From Kamptonema formosum PCC 10802 (lineage in GTDB: Bacteria > Cyanobacteriota > Cyanobacteriia > Cyanobacteriales > Oscillatoriaceae): a DNA stretch of 64,000 nt. Shown here in pieces: positions 33,937 to 41,946 of the stretch (within the stretch, counting starts at the first letter, position 1; every line of letters begins with the position of its first letter). A program made the translations under genes and the position numbers. The DNA is taken from NCBI RefSeq assembly GCF_000332335.1, contig NZ_KB235948.1, positions 869,883 through 933,882 on the forward strand. Direction: 5' to 3'. The notes below the pieces were generated by a model that saw only the letters and a program-made list of their open reading frames with translations, had not been told where the DNA came from and searched no databases.

Positions 33937-35624
33937 AATCCGCACAACCATTCGACCGGCCCGTGAAACCGTCGGAAACCTTCGACCAGCCCGTCATTTT
34001 AGAGCAGCCTTCTATCTGGGCGCAAATCTTTGTCTGGCTGATTATTGGCGTCACGACATCGGCCCTGCTTTGGGCCTATTTTGCCAAAATCGATCAAGCG
34101 GTTCCTGCCGCCGGAAAATTGGAACCGGAAGACGCCGCCCAAGACGTCAGACCGCCCACCGGCGGGGTGGTGCGCGAAGTTCTGGTTAAAGATGGAAATT
34201 TTGTAAAAAAAGGCGAAATCTTGCTGACGCTTGACCCCACTTCCCCTCAAGCTGATGTGGAGACTCTCCGCAACCAGAGAGAGGCTCTCCTGAGAGAAAA
34301 TCAATACTACGACAAAGCCCTCAATGGCGGCAATCCGGTAGGGGCTGGGTCAGACTTAGAATCCCTGTCGCGGGAGCGCAATACCCTGCTGGCAGAAAAT
34401 GACGTTTACCAGGCGCTAATTGATGGGAGCAACCTGCTAGGAGTGGGGGCACCGCGAAACTTCAACAGCACCCAACAAACTCTTTGGGAAGCCCACAGAA
34501 GGGAATATATCGCTCTGGAGTCTACGGGGCGATTGAAGGTTGAGGAATTGGAAAAGCAGCGCAGCCAGGTGCGAGGACAGCTAGAGGCCGGCCTCCGACA
34601 GGTAGCTATCGCCAAGGAACAGTTACCAAAGGCTGTCAGCCAAGTGGCAACCGCCCGGGTGCAATTAGAAACACTCCAGAGACAAAAAGAAAAGAACGAA
34701 CAGGTTCTAGCGCTGAATAAACAGATTTTGGATCAGGTGTCGCCCCTGGTAGAAGAAGGGGCGCTCTCTAAGCTGCAAAAACAGCGCCAGGAGCAAGAAG
34801 TTTTGACCCGCCAAGCTGATGTCCTGTCCGGGGAATCTCAACTGCTGAACGCCCAAAATGAAATCGTCACCCGCCAGAGGGAGGTCTTGACCAGTCAAAA
34901 TGAGATGGATGCCCGACAAGCTGAGGCGGACAGGCTGGCAGCGGAAGAGCAGCGGATCAAGGTCGAAATATCCCGGACGATTGAAGAGTGGAATAGCTCG
35001 AAAGCTTCCTGGGTAAGAGATAAACAAGATAAAATTCAAAGCAACAAGCAGCGGATCGCACAGCTGGATAACGAAATCAGTCAGAAGAAACTGGAAAACC
35101 AAAAGCAGCTCACTCAGCTCAATGGCCAGTTAACCAAGGCTCAGCAAGCACTTCAGTACCAAGAAGTGCGGTCGCCCATCGATGGGTATGTTTTCGATCT
35201 CAAAGCGGCACCGGGGTATGTGGCCAGGGAAGTCGAGCAGAATCCTATCCTGAAAATTATTCCGAATCAGACTCTCGTTGCCTCGGTATACATTCAGAAT
35301 AAGGATATTGCCCTGGTGAGGGAAGGCCAGAAAGTGGATATCAACATTGAAGCTTTCCCCTCAATGGAATTTGGGACGATAGAAGGCACTTTGAAATCGA
35401 TTGGCAAAGATGCTTTGCCACCGACTCAAGAACGCCAATACTATTCTTTCCCCGCCAAAATTACTCTGGACCGGCAAGCGTTTAAAGTGGATGATGGCCG
35501 GGAGGTTAAGTTACAGTCTGGCATGGCAGTTCAGGCTACTGTCAAAATCGGCAAGCGGACTGTTATGGATATGTTCCTTGACCGCATGGACCGGAAGATG
35601 AAAACGTTAGAGACTGTTAAGTGA
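33933..35624 (+). CDS. HlyD-family membrane fusion protein
   Basis: 563-residue periplasmic adaptor. Start is GTG 33933, overlapping the exporter stop (GTGA). A cytoplasmic N-terminus with two FDxPV repeats (FDRPVKPSETFDQPVIL) precedes one transmembrane helix (about 29-49, IFVWLIIGVTTSALLWAYF). A split lipoyl-like domain follows (RPPTGGVVREVLVKDGNFVKKGE ... QALQYQEVRSPIDGYVFDL) around a long coiled-coil hairpin (about 160-410), and a C-terminal beta-barrel (ASVYIQNKDIALVREGQKVDINIEAFP). It should link the exporter to a TolC-like outer membrane channel encoded elsewhere. Confidence 0.94.
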   Translation: MKSAQPFDRPVKPSETFDQPVILEQPSIWAQIFVWLIIGVTTSALLWAYFAKIDQAVPAAGKLEPEDAAQDVRPPTGGVVREVLVKDGNFVKKGEILLTLDPTSPQADVETLRNQREALLRENQYYDKALNGGNPVGAGSDLESLSRERNTLLAENDVYQALIDGSNLLGVGAPRNFNSTQQTLWEAHRREYIALESTGRLKVEELEKQRSQVRGQLEAGLRQVAIAKEQLPKAVSQVATARVQLETLQRQKEKNEQVLALNKQILDQVSPLVEEGALSKLQKQRQEQEVLTRQADVLSGESQLLNAQNEIVTRQREVLTSQNEMDARQAEADRLAAEEQRIKVEISRTIEEWNSSKASWVRDKQDKIQSNKQRIAQLDNEISQKKLENQKQLTQLNGQLTKAQQALQYQEVRSPIDGYVFDLKAAPGYVAREVEQNPILKIIPNQTLVASVYIQNKDIALVREGQKVDINIEAFPSMEFGTIEGTLKSIGKDALPPTQERQYYSFPAKITLDRQAFKVDDGREVKLQSGMAVQATVKIGKRTVMDMFLDRMDRKMKTLETVK

Positions 35625-35679
35625 CATGGCATGGGGCATGGGGCATGGGGTATGGGGCATGGGGCATGGGGCATGGGGG
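35625..35679. repeat. GGCATGG heptad array, about eight copies
   Basis: catggcatggggcatggggc and so on, 7-bp period with one GGTATGG variant, directly after the HlyD stop codon. STRR type. Confidence 0.85.
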
Positions 35680-35720
35680 CGATCTCACTCAAATACCCTT
35701 GAATATTTTGTGTGCAATTC

Positions 35721-35944
35721 GCACACATTTCTTGTTTCCGGAAGAAAGCATCTATAACCTTTCTCATATTAGTGAGGTACTGAGAAACCCGGTTTCTTTA
35801 AGAAACCGGGTTTCTGGGCCTAACGTTCATCCAACTGAGAATCGCTATATACAAAACCCGTCTAAAGGCGTATTTTAGAAAAACCATTCTTTCGGATGGA
35901 GCTAAATTTGAGTGCTTGGTGTCCCATCCGCACGCCCGCATGGG
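35721..35944. repeat. Direct repeat copy 1, interrupted by MITE
   Basis: gcacacatttcttgtttccggaagaaagca ... tatacaaaacccgtctaaaggcg ... cgcacgcccgcatggg. It aligns with 36020-36148 except that the MITE at 35753-35849 is inserted between gcatctata and tatacaaaac. Confidence 0.85.
35753..35849. mobile_element. MITE-like element, full copy 2 (97 bp)
   Basis: Ends ...ctataacctttctcat and atgagaatcgctata-type (right end ccaactgagaatcgctata) flank the central palindrome aaacccggtttctttaagaaaccgggttt. The left arm is more diverged than in the other copies. The neighbouring unoccupied repeat shows it is an insertion. Confidence 0.85.
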
Positions 35945-36019
35945 CCACAGGCCAGGGCAAAAGAGGGCCCAAGGGCCAACTTTCAGCCGGTTGCCCGAGG
36001 ATAGGAGGCGCTGGCAAGG

Positions 36020-36148
36020 CGCACATTTCTTACTTCCGGAAGAACGCATATATACAAAACCAGGCTGCAGGCCGTATTTTGTAAAAACTTTTCTTTCGGA
36101 TATCCCTAAATTTGAATAATTGGCCTCCCATACGCACGCCCGCATGGG
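36020..36148. repeat. Direct repeat copy 2, unoccupied
   Basis: cgcacatttcttacttccgg, aagaacgcatatatacaaaacc, aggctgcaggccgtattttg, tctttcggat, cgcacgcccgcatggg. Same order as copy 1 without the MITE, giving the pre-insertion site gcaTATATAcaaaac. Confidence 0.85.
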
Positions 36149-36150
36149 TC

Positions 36151-36245
36151 TTCCCATGCGATGATGCCCCATGCGCCATGCGATGATGCCCCATGCGCCA
36201 TGCCCCATGCCGGGTGCGCCACACCCAATGCCCAATCCCCAATAA
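36151..36245. repeat. CCATGCG / CCCAATG heptad repeats
   Basis: Degenerate 7- and 14-bp units (ccatgcgatgatgcc, ccatgcgccatg, cacccaatgcccaatcccc) fill the last 95 bases before rfbC and leave no recognisable ribosome binding site. Confidence 0.8.
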
Positions 36246-36248
36246 GCG

Positions 36249-36797
36249 ATGAATATTATCCCCACTGAAATTCCAGATGTCTTGCTGATCGAGCCGAGGG
36301 TGTTTTCCGACGAGCGAGGCTTTTTTTATGAAAGCTTCAACCGGCGGGCTTTTGCTGAGAAAACCGGCGTCAGCCTCGAATTTGTCCAAGACAACCACTC
36401 CCGTTCCGCCCAAAATGTCCTCCGGGGCTTGCACTACCAGATCCAGCAGCCCCAAGGTAAACTGGTGCGCGTCGCCGCCGGCGAGGTGTTTGACGTTGCT
36501 GTGGATATCCGAAAAAGCTCGCCCACTTTTGGCCAGTGGGTCGGTTTCTCCCTCAGTGCGGAAAACCGCCGCCAGCTGTGGATACCCCCCGGATTCGCCC
36601 ACGGCTTTTTCACGGTTTCGCCCGCCGCTGAGGTGCTCTACAAAACCACCGACTATTACGCTGCGCCCCACGACCGGTGTATTATTTGGAATGACCCCGA
36701 CCTGGCCATTGACTGGCCCCTCAACGGTGCGGTGCCGGTGCTGTCGCCCAAAGACCAAGCCGGCCTGCCTTTTAAAACAGCGGAGGTTTTTCCTTGA
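36249..36797 (+). CDS. rfbC: dTDP-4-dehydrorhamnose 3,5-epimerase
   Basis: 182-residue RmlC with the classical motifs SDERGFFYESFN, DNHSRSAQNVLRGLHYQ (catalytic His in GLHYQ), GKLVRVAAGEVFDVAVDIRKSSPTFGQW, IPPGFAHGFFTVS and YAAPHDRCIIWNDP (catalytic Tyr region and substrate loop). It makes dTDP-4-dehydro-L-rhamnose. It overlaps rfbD by TTGA. It is far closer to standard RmlC than the paralogue at 15524. Confidence 0.96.
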   Translation: MNIIPTEIPDVLLIEPRVFSDERGFFYESFNRRAFAEKTGVSLEFVQDNHSRSAQNVLRGLHYQIQQPQGKLVRVAAGEVFDVAVDIRKSSPTFGQWVGFSLSAENRRQLWIPPGFAHGFFTVSPAAEVLYKTTDYYAAPHDRCIIWNDPDLAIDWPLNGAVPVLSPKDQAGLPFKTAEVFP

Positions 36798-37675
36798 ATA
36801 TCCTGATCGCCGGCATCACCGGCCAACTGGGCCAAGAACTGCAGCGGGCCCTCGCCGGTGCCGGCCAGATTACCGGCTGCGCTCGGGACACGCTGGATTT
36901 GGCCCAGCCCGACACCATCCGCCGGGTGGTGCGCGAAGTCAAACCTGACCTGATTGTCAATGCCGGCGCTCACACCGCTGTGGACAGAGCTGAGAGCGAA
37001 CCCGAACTGGCCACCGCCATCAATGCCACCGGCCCGGGCATCTTGGCTGAGGAAGCCCACAAGCTGGGTGCCACCCTGATTCACATCTCGACAGATTACG
37101 TATTTGATGGTATAATAAGTCGCCCCTACCTGGAAACCGACCCGACGAATCCACTGGGGGTGTATGGGAAATCCAAACTTGCCGGTGAGGGGGCGATTCG
37201 GGCAGTTGGCGGGCACAGCATTATCCTGAGAACGGCGTGGGTTTATGGCGCATTTGGCAAGAGCAATTTCGTGAAAACCATGCTGCGTCTGGGTGCGGAA
37301 CGCCAGGAACTTCGGGTGGTGGCAGACCAGGTGGGCAGCCCGACTTGGACGGGGGATCTGGCCGGTGCGATAGCCCAGCTGATTTCCCGGATCGGTCCAG
37401 AGATTGCCGGCACCTATCACTGCACCAACAGTGGCGTCGCCAGCTGGTACGACTTTGCTGTGGCCATTTTTGAAGAAGCCGGTGCGCTGGGCTTTCCGCT
37501 AAAGGTGGAGCGGGTGATTCCGATTAGCACCGCCGAGTACCCCACACCGGCCCGCCGGCCCGCCTATTCTGTGCTATCCTGTGCGAAAATAACTGCAGTT
37601 TTGGGAACCCATCTCCCCCACTGGCGCTCAGGACTCAGGAAAATGCTTGCAGAGCTAAAAGCGATTAGCTACTAG
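36794..37675 (+). CDS. rfbD: dTDP-4-dehydrorhamnose reductase
   Basis: 293-residue RmlD: NILIAGITGQLGQEL (NADPH binding), NAGAHTAVDRAE, HISTDYVFDG, catalytic YGKSKLAGE, RTAWVYG, RRPAYSVLS. It yields dTDP-L-rhamnose. The start is TTG 36794 overlapping the rfbC stop, an unusual codon but enforced by the coupling. rfbB (4,6-dehydratase) is not in the window, so the pathway depends on a distant gene. Confidence 0.96.
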   Translation: MNILIAGITGQLGQELQRALAGAGQITGCARDTLDLAQPDTIRRVVREVKPDLIVNAGAHTAVDRAESEPELATAINATGPGILAEEAHKLGATLIHISTDYVFDGIISRPYLETDPTNPLGVYGKSKLAGEGAIRAVGGHSIILRTAWVYGAFGKSNFVKTMLRLGAERQELRVVADQVGSPTWTGDLAGAIAQLISRIGPEIAGTYHCTNSGVASWYDFAVAIFEEAGALGFPLKVERVIPISTAEYPTPARRPAYSVLSCAKITAVLGTHLPHWRSGLRKMLAELKAISY

Positions 37676-37732
37676 CAATTCCTATCTTTTAATCTGGCTG
37701 TCTCTTAAAAGCCGGCGGAGCCGACAGAACGG

Positions 37733-37757
37733 CGTTCCCAGCCTCAGGCTGGGAACG
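37733..37757. repeat. CGTTCCCAG hairpin, copy 1
   Basis: CGTTCCCAGCCT-C-AGGCTGGGAACG, a perfect 12-bp inverted repeat 58 bases after the rfbD stop. A second member is at 40935. Could act as a transcript-end structure. Confidence 0.8.
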
Positions 37758-37770
37758 AGGTAATTGTTTC

Positions 37771-37800
37771 AATCCAAAATCCAAAATCTAAAATCCCAAA
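37771..37800. repeat. AAAATCC heptad repeats
   Basis: aatccaaaatccaaaatcta and aaatccc, ending five bases before the ATG at 37806. There is no Shine-Dalgarno sequence between the array and the start. Confidence 0.8.
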
Positions 37801-37805
37801 TAGGT

Positions 37806-38732
37806 ATGACTGTGAGCGGCTACCGGGTGGCAGCATATATCACGGCTTATGAAGAGCCAAAAGCTATTGAAACCTGTGTGGCTGCTATACAAAACCAGTC
37901 CATTTTGGTGGAAAATATTTTTATCGTCGATAACTCTCGCCGCCATCCCATCACTTGGCAAGACCGGGGAAAAATATGGGTTGAATATCGCCCCGAAAAT
38001 ATAGGAGTTTCAGGAGGGGTGAGGAGGGGACTGGAATGGGCAATTGAAGGGGGATATGATTTTTTGTGGGCGTTTGACCAAGACAGCGTGCCCGCAGGAA
38101 ATTGCCTAGAGAGGCTTTTGCAGACATATAAAAGTGAGTCTAAACCGGAGTGCCCGATTGGGATTGTGGGGCCGACAGCGATTGACCCCCGGACAAACTG
38201 GGTGATTGAGGGTTCTGTTTTCGAGCGCGACGCTTTCCTCCCCCGCCACCCGCCCAGCTCAACCGAGCCTTATGAATGTGACGCGCCGATTACCTCGGGC
38301 TCCCTAATCAGCTTAAAGGCGGCTAAAATGACTGCGCCGCCGAGGGATGATTTATTTATTGATGGGATTGATATGGATTACGGACTGCGCCTGAAGCTAA
38401 AGGGGTTTCGCAACCTGATAGTGCCGGATGCCATCCTGTACCATCAATTTGGCAATCCCATACAAGGGCGCTTTGGGAAGCGAGACATTTTTTTGCAAAA
38501 ATACCCGCCACTGCGGCACTACTATATTTGCCGCAACCACACCTATCTGGCACTTCATTACGCTCGGGGATGGCATCGCGCCAGCAGCATTTTGCGACGG
38601 CTAAAATATATGGCGCACACGATGATTTTGGTGGGGATGTACGATCCGGAACCCAAAAGTCTCAAGCTGTGGGCTTGCCTGCTCGGAACGTTTCATGGTA
38701 TAGTGGGGAGGTTGGGCAAAGTTTGGCAGTAA
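37806..38732 (+). CDS. Family 2 glycosyltransferase, rhamnosyltransferase-like
   Basis: 308 residues from ATG 37806; in-frame TTG 37764 upstream would only translate the heptad array. YRVAAYITAYEEPKAIETCVAAI, IFIVDNS, PENIGVSGGVRRGLEWAI, metal site WAFDQDS and the C-terminal IDGIDMDYGLRLKLKGF are the motifs of WbbL/RfbF-like rhamnosyltransferases. Placement directly between rfbD and the thymidylyltransferase gene supports a dTDP-rhamnose donor (inference). Confidence 0.9.
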   Translation: MTVSGYRVAAYITAYEEPKAIETCVAAIQNQSILVENIFIVDNSRRHPITWQDRGKIWVEYRPENIGVSGGVRRGLEWAIEGGYDFLWAFDQDSVPAGNCLERLLQTYKSESKPECPIGIVGPTAIDPRTNWVIEGSVFERDAFLPRHPPSSTEPYECDAPITSGSLISLKAAKMTAPPRDDLFIDGIDMDYGLRLKLKGFRNLIVPDAILYHQFGNPIQGRFGKRDIFLQKYPPLRHYYICRNHTYLALHYARGWHRASSILRRLKYMAHTMILVGMYDPEPKSLKLWACLLGTFHGIVGRLGKVWQ

Positions 38733-38815
38733 AAAAGTCTGGCGGCGGTAGTGCGGGCACTGCCGGCGGTTGGAATTGAACAGCTAAGCGCTAACAGAGA
38801 TCGAAGTAAGAGCCT

Positions 38816-39889
38816 ATGAAAGCCCTGATTCTGTCCGGCGGGAAAGGCACACGCCTGCGACCCCTGACCTATACGGGTGCCAAACAGCTGGTGCCGGTGG
38901 CGAACAAGCCAATCCTGTGGTATGGGATTGAAAGCATTGTCGCTAGCGGGATACGGGACATTGGCATCATCATCAGTCCGGAAACCGGCTTTGAGGTGAA
39001 GGCCACAACCGGCAGCGGGGAGCGCTTCGGTGCTAATATCACCTATATCTTGCAAGCGGAACCTGCCGGTCTGGCCCACGCCGTCAAAGTCGCCCAGCCC
39101 TTTTTGGGAGAGTCTCCGTTCATTATGTATTTGGGCGACAACATCATTGAGAGTGAGTTGCAGCCATTTTGGGAGCGTTTTAAGCAGCAGCAGCTGGACG
39201 GGCTAATTATGCTGCGGCGGGTGTCCAATCCCAGCGCCTTCGGGGTGGCCAAATTGGACGCCAGCGGTCGGGTGTTGCAGCTGGTGGAAAAACCTAAAGA
39301 TCCTCCCTCGAATCTGGCACTGGTGGGGATTTATTTCTTTTCGAGGGCCATCCACGAGGCGATAGCCCAGATCCAGCCCTCTGCGCGCGGGGAACTGGAG
39401 ATTACAGACGCAATTCAGCGCCTCATCGACGGGCAAAAAAAAGTAGAAGCCTGTACGCTAGAAGGTTGGTGGCTGGATACCGGGAAAAAAGATGACCTCC
39501 TGGAAGCCAACCGGATTATTCTGGATACGAGACTGACGCCGGCAGTGGGGGGGGAAGTGGACGACCGGAGTCAAATCATTGGGCGGGTGGAAATCGGTGC
39601 CGGCACCCGAGTCATCAACAGCTCAATTCGAGGCCCGGTGATTATCGGCAGCGACTGCTATCTGGAAAACTGCTTTATTGGACCTTACAGCAGCATCGCC
39701 GATCGTGTTACCCTTGTCGAAGCTGACCTGGAGCACAGCGTAATTTTGCAGGGCGCTAAAATTGCCGGTATTCACCAGCGGATTGTGGATAGCGTGATTG
39801 GGCGCAGGGCTCAGCTGGGTGTCGCTCTCCAGCGGCCAAAAGCGGTTCGTTTTATGATTGGCGATGACTGCCAAATTGAACTGGTGTGA
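38816..39889 (+). CDS. rfbA: Glucose-1-phosphate thymidylyltransferase, long (StrD/RmlA-like) type
   Basis: 357 residues. The N-terminal nucleotidyltransferase has LSGGKGTRLRPLTYTGAKQLVPVANKPI and YLGDNIIE; VEKPKDPPSNLALVGIYFF and LEGWWLDTGKKDDLLEANR are typical. Residues from about 250 form a left-handed beta-helix tail (GRVEIGAGTRVINSSIRGPVIIGSDC), absent from short RmlA, so this is the longer StrD-type. It makes dTDP-glucose for the rhamnose branch. The next gene starts at GTGA on its stop codon. Confidence 0.93.
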   Translation: MKALILSGGKGTRLRPLTYTGAKQLVPVANKPILWYGIESIVASGIRDIGIIISPETGFEVKATTGSGERFGANITYILQAEPAGLAHAVKVAQPFLGESPFIMYLGDNIIESELQPFWERFKQQQLDGLIMLRRVSNPSAFGVAKLDASGRVLQLVEKPKDPPSNLALVGIYFFSRAIHEAIAQIQPSARGELEITDAIQRLIDGQKKVEACTLEGWWLDTGKKDDLLEANRIILDTRLTPAVGGEVDDRSQIIGRVEIGAGTRVINSSIRGPVIIGSDCYLENCFIGPYSSIADRVTLVEADLEHSVILQGAKIAGIHQRIVDSVIGRRAQLGVALQRPKAVRFMIGDDCQIELV

Positions 39890-40770
39890 TTTACTTTATT
39901 ACTGTCAACTATTATTCCACTAACTTAATTTCTAAATTAATCAGCTCAATCAAAAGAGATGGCGATATCTCTTACCGGATTATAATTGTAAATAATTCTT
40001 TTGAGGATTATTTCATTTATGATTTAAAGGATGAGCGGGTATCTATTATTAATGCAGAGGAGAACCTGGGGTATGGCAGAGCCTGCAATATCGGATTGAA
40101 CTGGGTTTACGAGCGAGAGCCTGAGGCCACGGTCTGGATAATTAATCCAGATACCTGCTTGGAGGAAAATTCCCTAAAACAAGCTGCCCATTTTTTTGAG
40201 GATAACCCAGAGATTTCTGTTGTGGGCACCACAATTTACGAGCCGAACGGTGAGGTTTGGTTTGCCGGTGGCGAATTTGTGCGGAAAAATGGTACTATCA
40301 TTGGCACGGACCAGCGGCTGCCGGCATCACTGCCCTACATGAAGGCAGACTGGGTGTCGGGCTGCAGCATGCTGATTAACCTGAAACGCTTTCCTGATCG
40401 GTGCCCTCAGTTCGATGCAGATTACTTTCTGTACTACGAGGACTTTGATTTTTGCCGGCGCTATGCCAGCCGGGGGCATATGATCGGAGTGACTCGTAAA
40501 ATCGGGGTGATTCAGCAGCCCTCTTCAATGACCAATCGCCACCTGGATTTAAAGCTGCAACACAGCATTTGCAGTTACCTCATCGCTCTCGAAAAACATA
40601 CGAGTCGCTTCGTGCTATTATACCGGCTGGTGCTGACTGTTTTCTCGGCGCTAGTGCCGGTACATACGAATCGCAAGGAGGCGATTAACAAACTCAAAGG
40701 GGTGTTCATGTATTGTAAGCGAGTCGTGCGCCGGCTTCAGCGCCGGTCCCGATCAATTTCTCGTTCTTGA
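39886..40770 (+). CDS. Family 2 glycosyltransferase
   Basis: 294 residues. FITVNYYSTNLISKLISSI, IIVNNS, ENLGYGRACNIGLNWV, metal site WIINPDT, WVSGCSMLINL and YFLYYEDFDFCRRYASRGH. Start GTG 39886 overlaps the thymidylyltransferase stop (GTGA). The C-terminal 80 residues are basic and helical and may bind the membrane surface. It is a paralogue of the protein encoded at 41092, and the region is AT-rich compared with rfbA. Confidence 0.9.
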   Translation: MIYFITVNYYSTNLISKLISSIKRDGDISYRIIIVNNSFEDYFIYDLKDERVSIINAEENLGYGRACNIGLNWVYEREPEATVWIINPDTCLEENSLKQAAHFFEDNPEISVVGTTIYEPNGEVWFAGGEFVRKNGTIIGTDQRLPASLPYMKADWVSGCSMLINLKRFPDRCPQFDADYFLYYEDFDFCRRYASRGHMIGVTRKIGVIQQPSSMTNRHLDLKLQHSICSYLIALEKHTSRFVLLYRLVLTVFSALVPVHTNRKEAINKLKGVFMYCKRVVRRLQRRSRSISRS

Positions 40771-40785
40771 TTCCTGCTGATATCA

Positions 40786-40816
40786 GGTGTTAGGTGGTTA
40801 GGTGTTAGGTGTTAGA
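40786..40816. repeat. GGTGTTA heptad repeats
   Basis: ggtgttaggtggttaggtgt and so on, four units after the GT2 gene; a further ggtgttaggtgtta occurs at 41034-41047. Confidence 0.75.
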
Positions 40817-40934
40817 CTTAACAGCTGAAACCTATTCCCCTCACCCTGTAGGCGCTATACAAAGTTGAGATAGATAAGCTGTTAGGCTAATAATGCTGCC
40901 TGTCTGCTCACAGGAGGCTCTGCCTCCAGGACGT

Positions 40935-40959
40935 CGTTCCCAGGCAGAGCCTGGGAACG
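40935..40959. repeat. CGTTCCCAG hairpin, copy 2
   Basis: CGTTCCCAGGC-AGA-GCCTGGGAACG, preceded by a second small palindrome ggaggctctgcctcc (about 40912-40926). Member of the same family as 37733. Confidence 0.8.
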
Positions 40960-40999
40960 AGGGATAGAGATGTAAAAATTACATAGAACCCCGGCTTTA

Positions 41000-41031
41000 A
41001 AATCCAAAAGCAAAAATCTAAAATCCCAAAT
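41000..41031. repeat. AAAATCC heptad repeats
   Basis: aaaatccaaaagcaaaaatc and taaaatccc within the leader of the GT2 gene at 41092. Confidence 0.7.
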
Positions 41032-41091
41032 TGGTGTTAGGTGTTATCCCGCCGTAACTGAGGACTGGCAAACTCTCTCAATGCTTCCCCT

Positions 41092-41946
41092 GTGATTTAT
41101 TTTCTCACCGTCAACTATTATTCAGCTGAGCTAATTGCGAATTTATTAAAATCCATTCAAGCCGCCGGCCCAACCGCCTGCAAATTCCTAGTCGTTAATA
41201 ACTCCCCAGACGACACGGGGATTAATGACTTAGAGAAAGACTCCGCGCTGATTTTGGATGCCGGCAGGAACTTAGGGTTTGGGGCAGCTTGCAACTTGGG
41301 ACTCAACTGGGTTTACCGGCAAGATTCCCAGGCAGTTGTTTGGATTATTAACCCAGACACCCTGCTGCGGGAAGACTCCCTGCAGAAAGTTCCAGCATTT
41401 TTTGAGACTCACCCAGAACTTTCAATAGTGGGGACGGCGGTCTTTACCCCGAACGGGAAGATTTGGTTTGCTGGGGGGAGATTTGTGCCAGAAACGGGGG
41501 CGATGATTGGCGAAGATAGGTTGAGTGACAGTCCGGCTGTTGCGTGGGTTCGCAGTGACTGGGTGACAGGTTGCAGCCTCTTAATAAACTTGATAAAATT
41601 TGACAGCTGCCCGCAGTTCGATACGGATTACTTTCTTTATTACGAAGACTTTGATTTTTGCCTGCGCTACGCGAAGCAGGGGCATTTAATTGGGGTGACT
41701 GGCCAAATGGGTGTGGTGCACTATCCTTCCTCGGTAGCCGGTCGAAATTTATTCAGCAAGTTTAAATACAGTACCTTCGGGTATTTACTGGCAATGGAAA
41801 GGTATGCTAGTAAGTTCGCCTTTATAATGAGATTCATCCGCCTGATCGGTCACGCACTGCTGTTGCTGTGCGTGCGACCCCAAGTAGGGATTGGTAAACT
41901 GGCAGGCGTGGCAATCTATTTGAAGCGAGTCATCCGACGTTGTTGA
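41092..41946 (+). CDS. Family 2 glycosyltransferase, paralogue of the preceding gene
   Basis: 284 residues aligning end to end with the protein at 39886: FLTVNYYSAELIANLL, GRNLGFGAACNLGLNWV, WIINPDT, WVTGCSLLINL, YFLYYEDFDFCLRYAKQGH, LKRVIRR at the C-terminus. A tandem duplication followed by divergence is evident. Start is GTG 41092 with no clear ribosome binding site. Possibly the two enzymes add related residues in consecutive positions. Confidence 0.9.
   Translation: MIYFLTVNYYSAELIANLLKSIQAAGPTACKFLVVNNSPDDTGINDLEKDSALILDAGRNLGFGAACNLGLNWVYRQDSQAVVWIINPDTLLREDSLQKVPAFFETHPELSIVGTAVFTPNGKIWFAGGRFVPETGAMIGEDRLSDSPAVAWVRSDWVTGCSLLINLIKFDSCPQFDTDYFLYYEDFDFCLRYAKQGHLIGVTGQMGVVHYPSSVAGRNLFSKFKYSTFGYLLAMERYASKFAFIMRFIRLIGHALLLLCVRPQVGIGKLAGVAIYLKRVIRRC

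Noticed and set aside
37764-37805. Upstream start for the GT2 gene at 37806
   Set aside because: The added residues would be translated from the AAAATCC heptad array.
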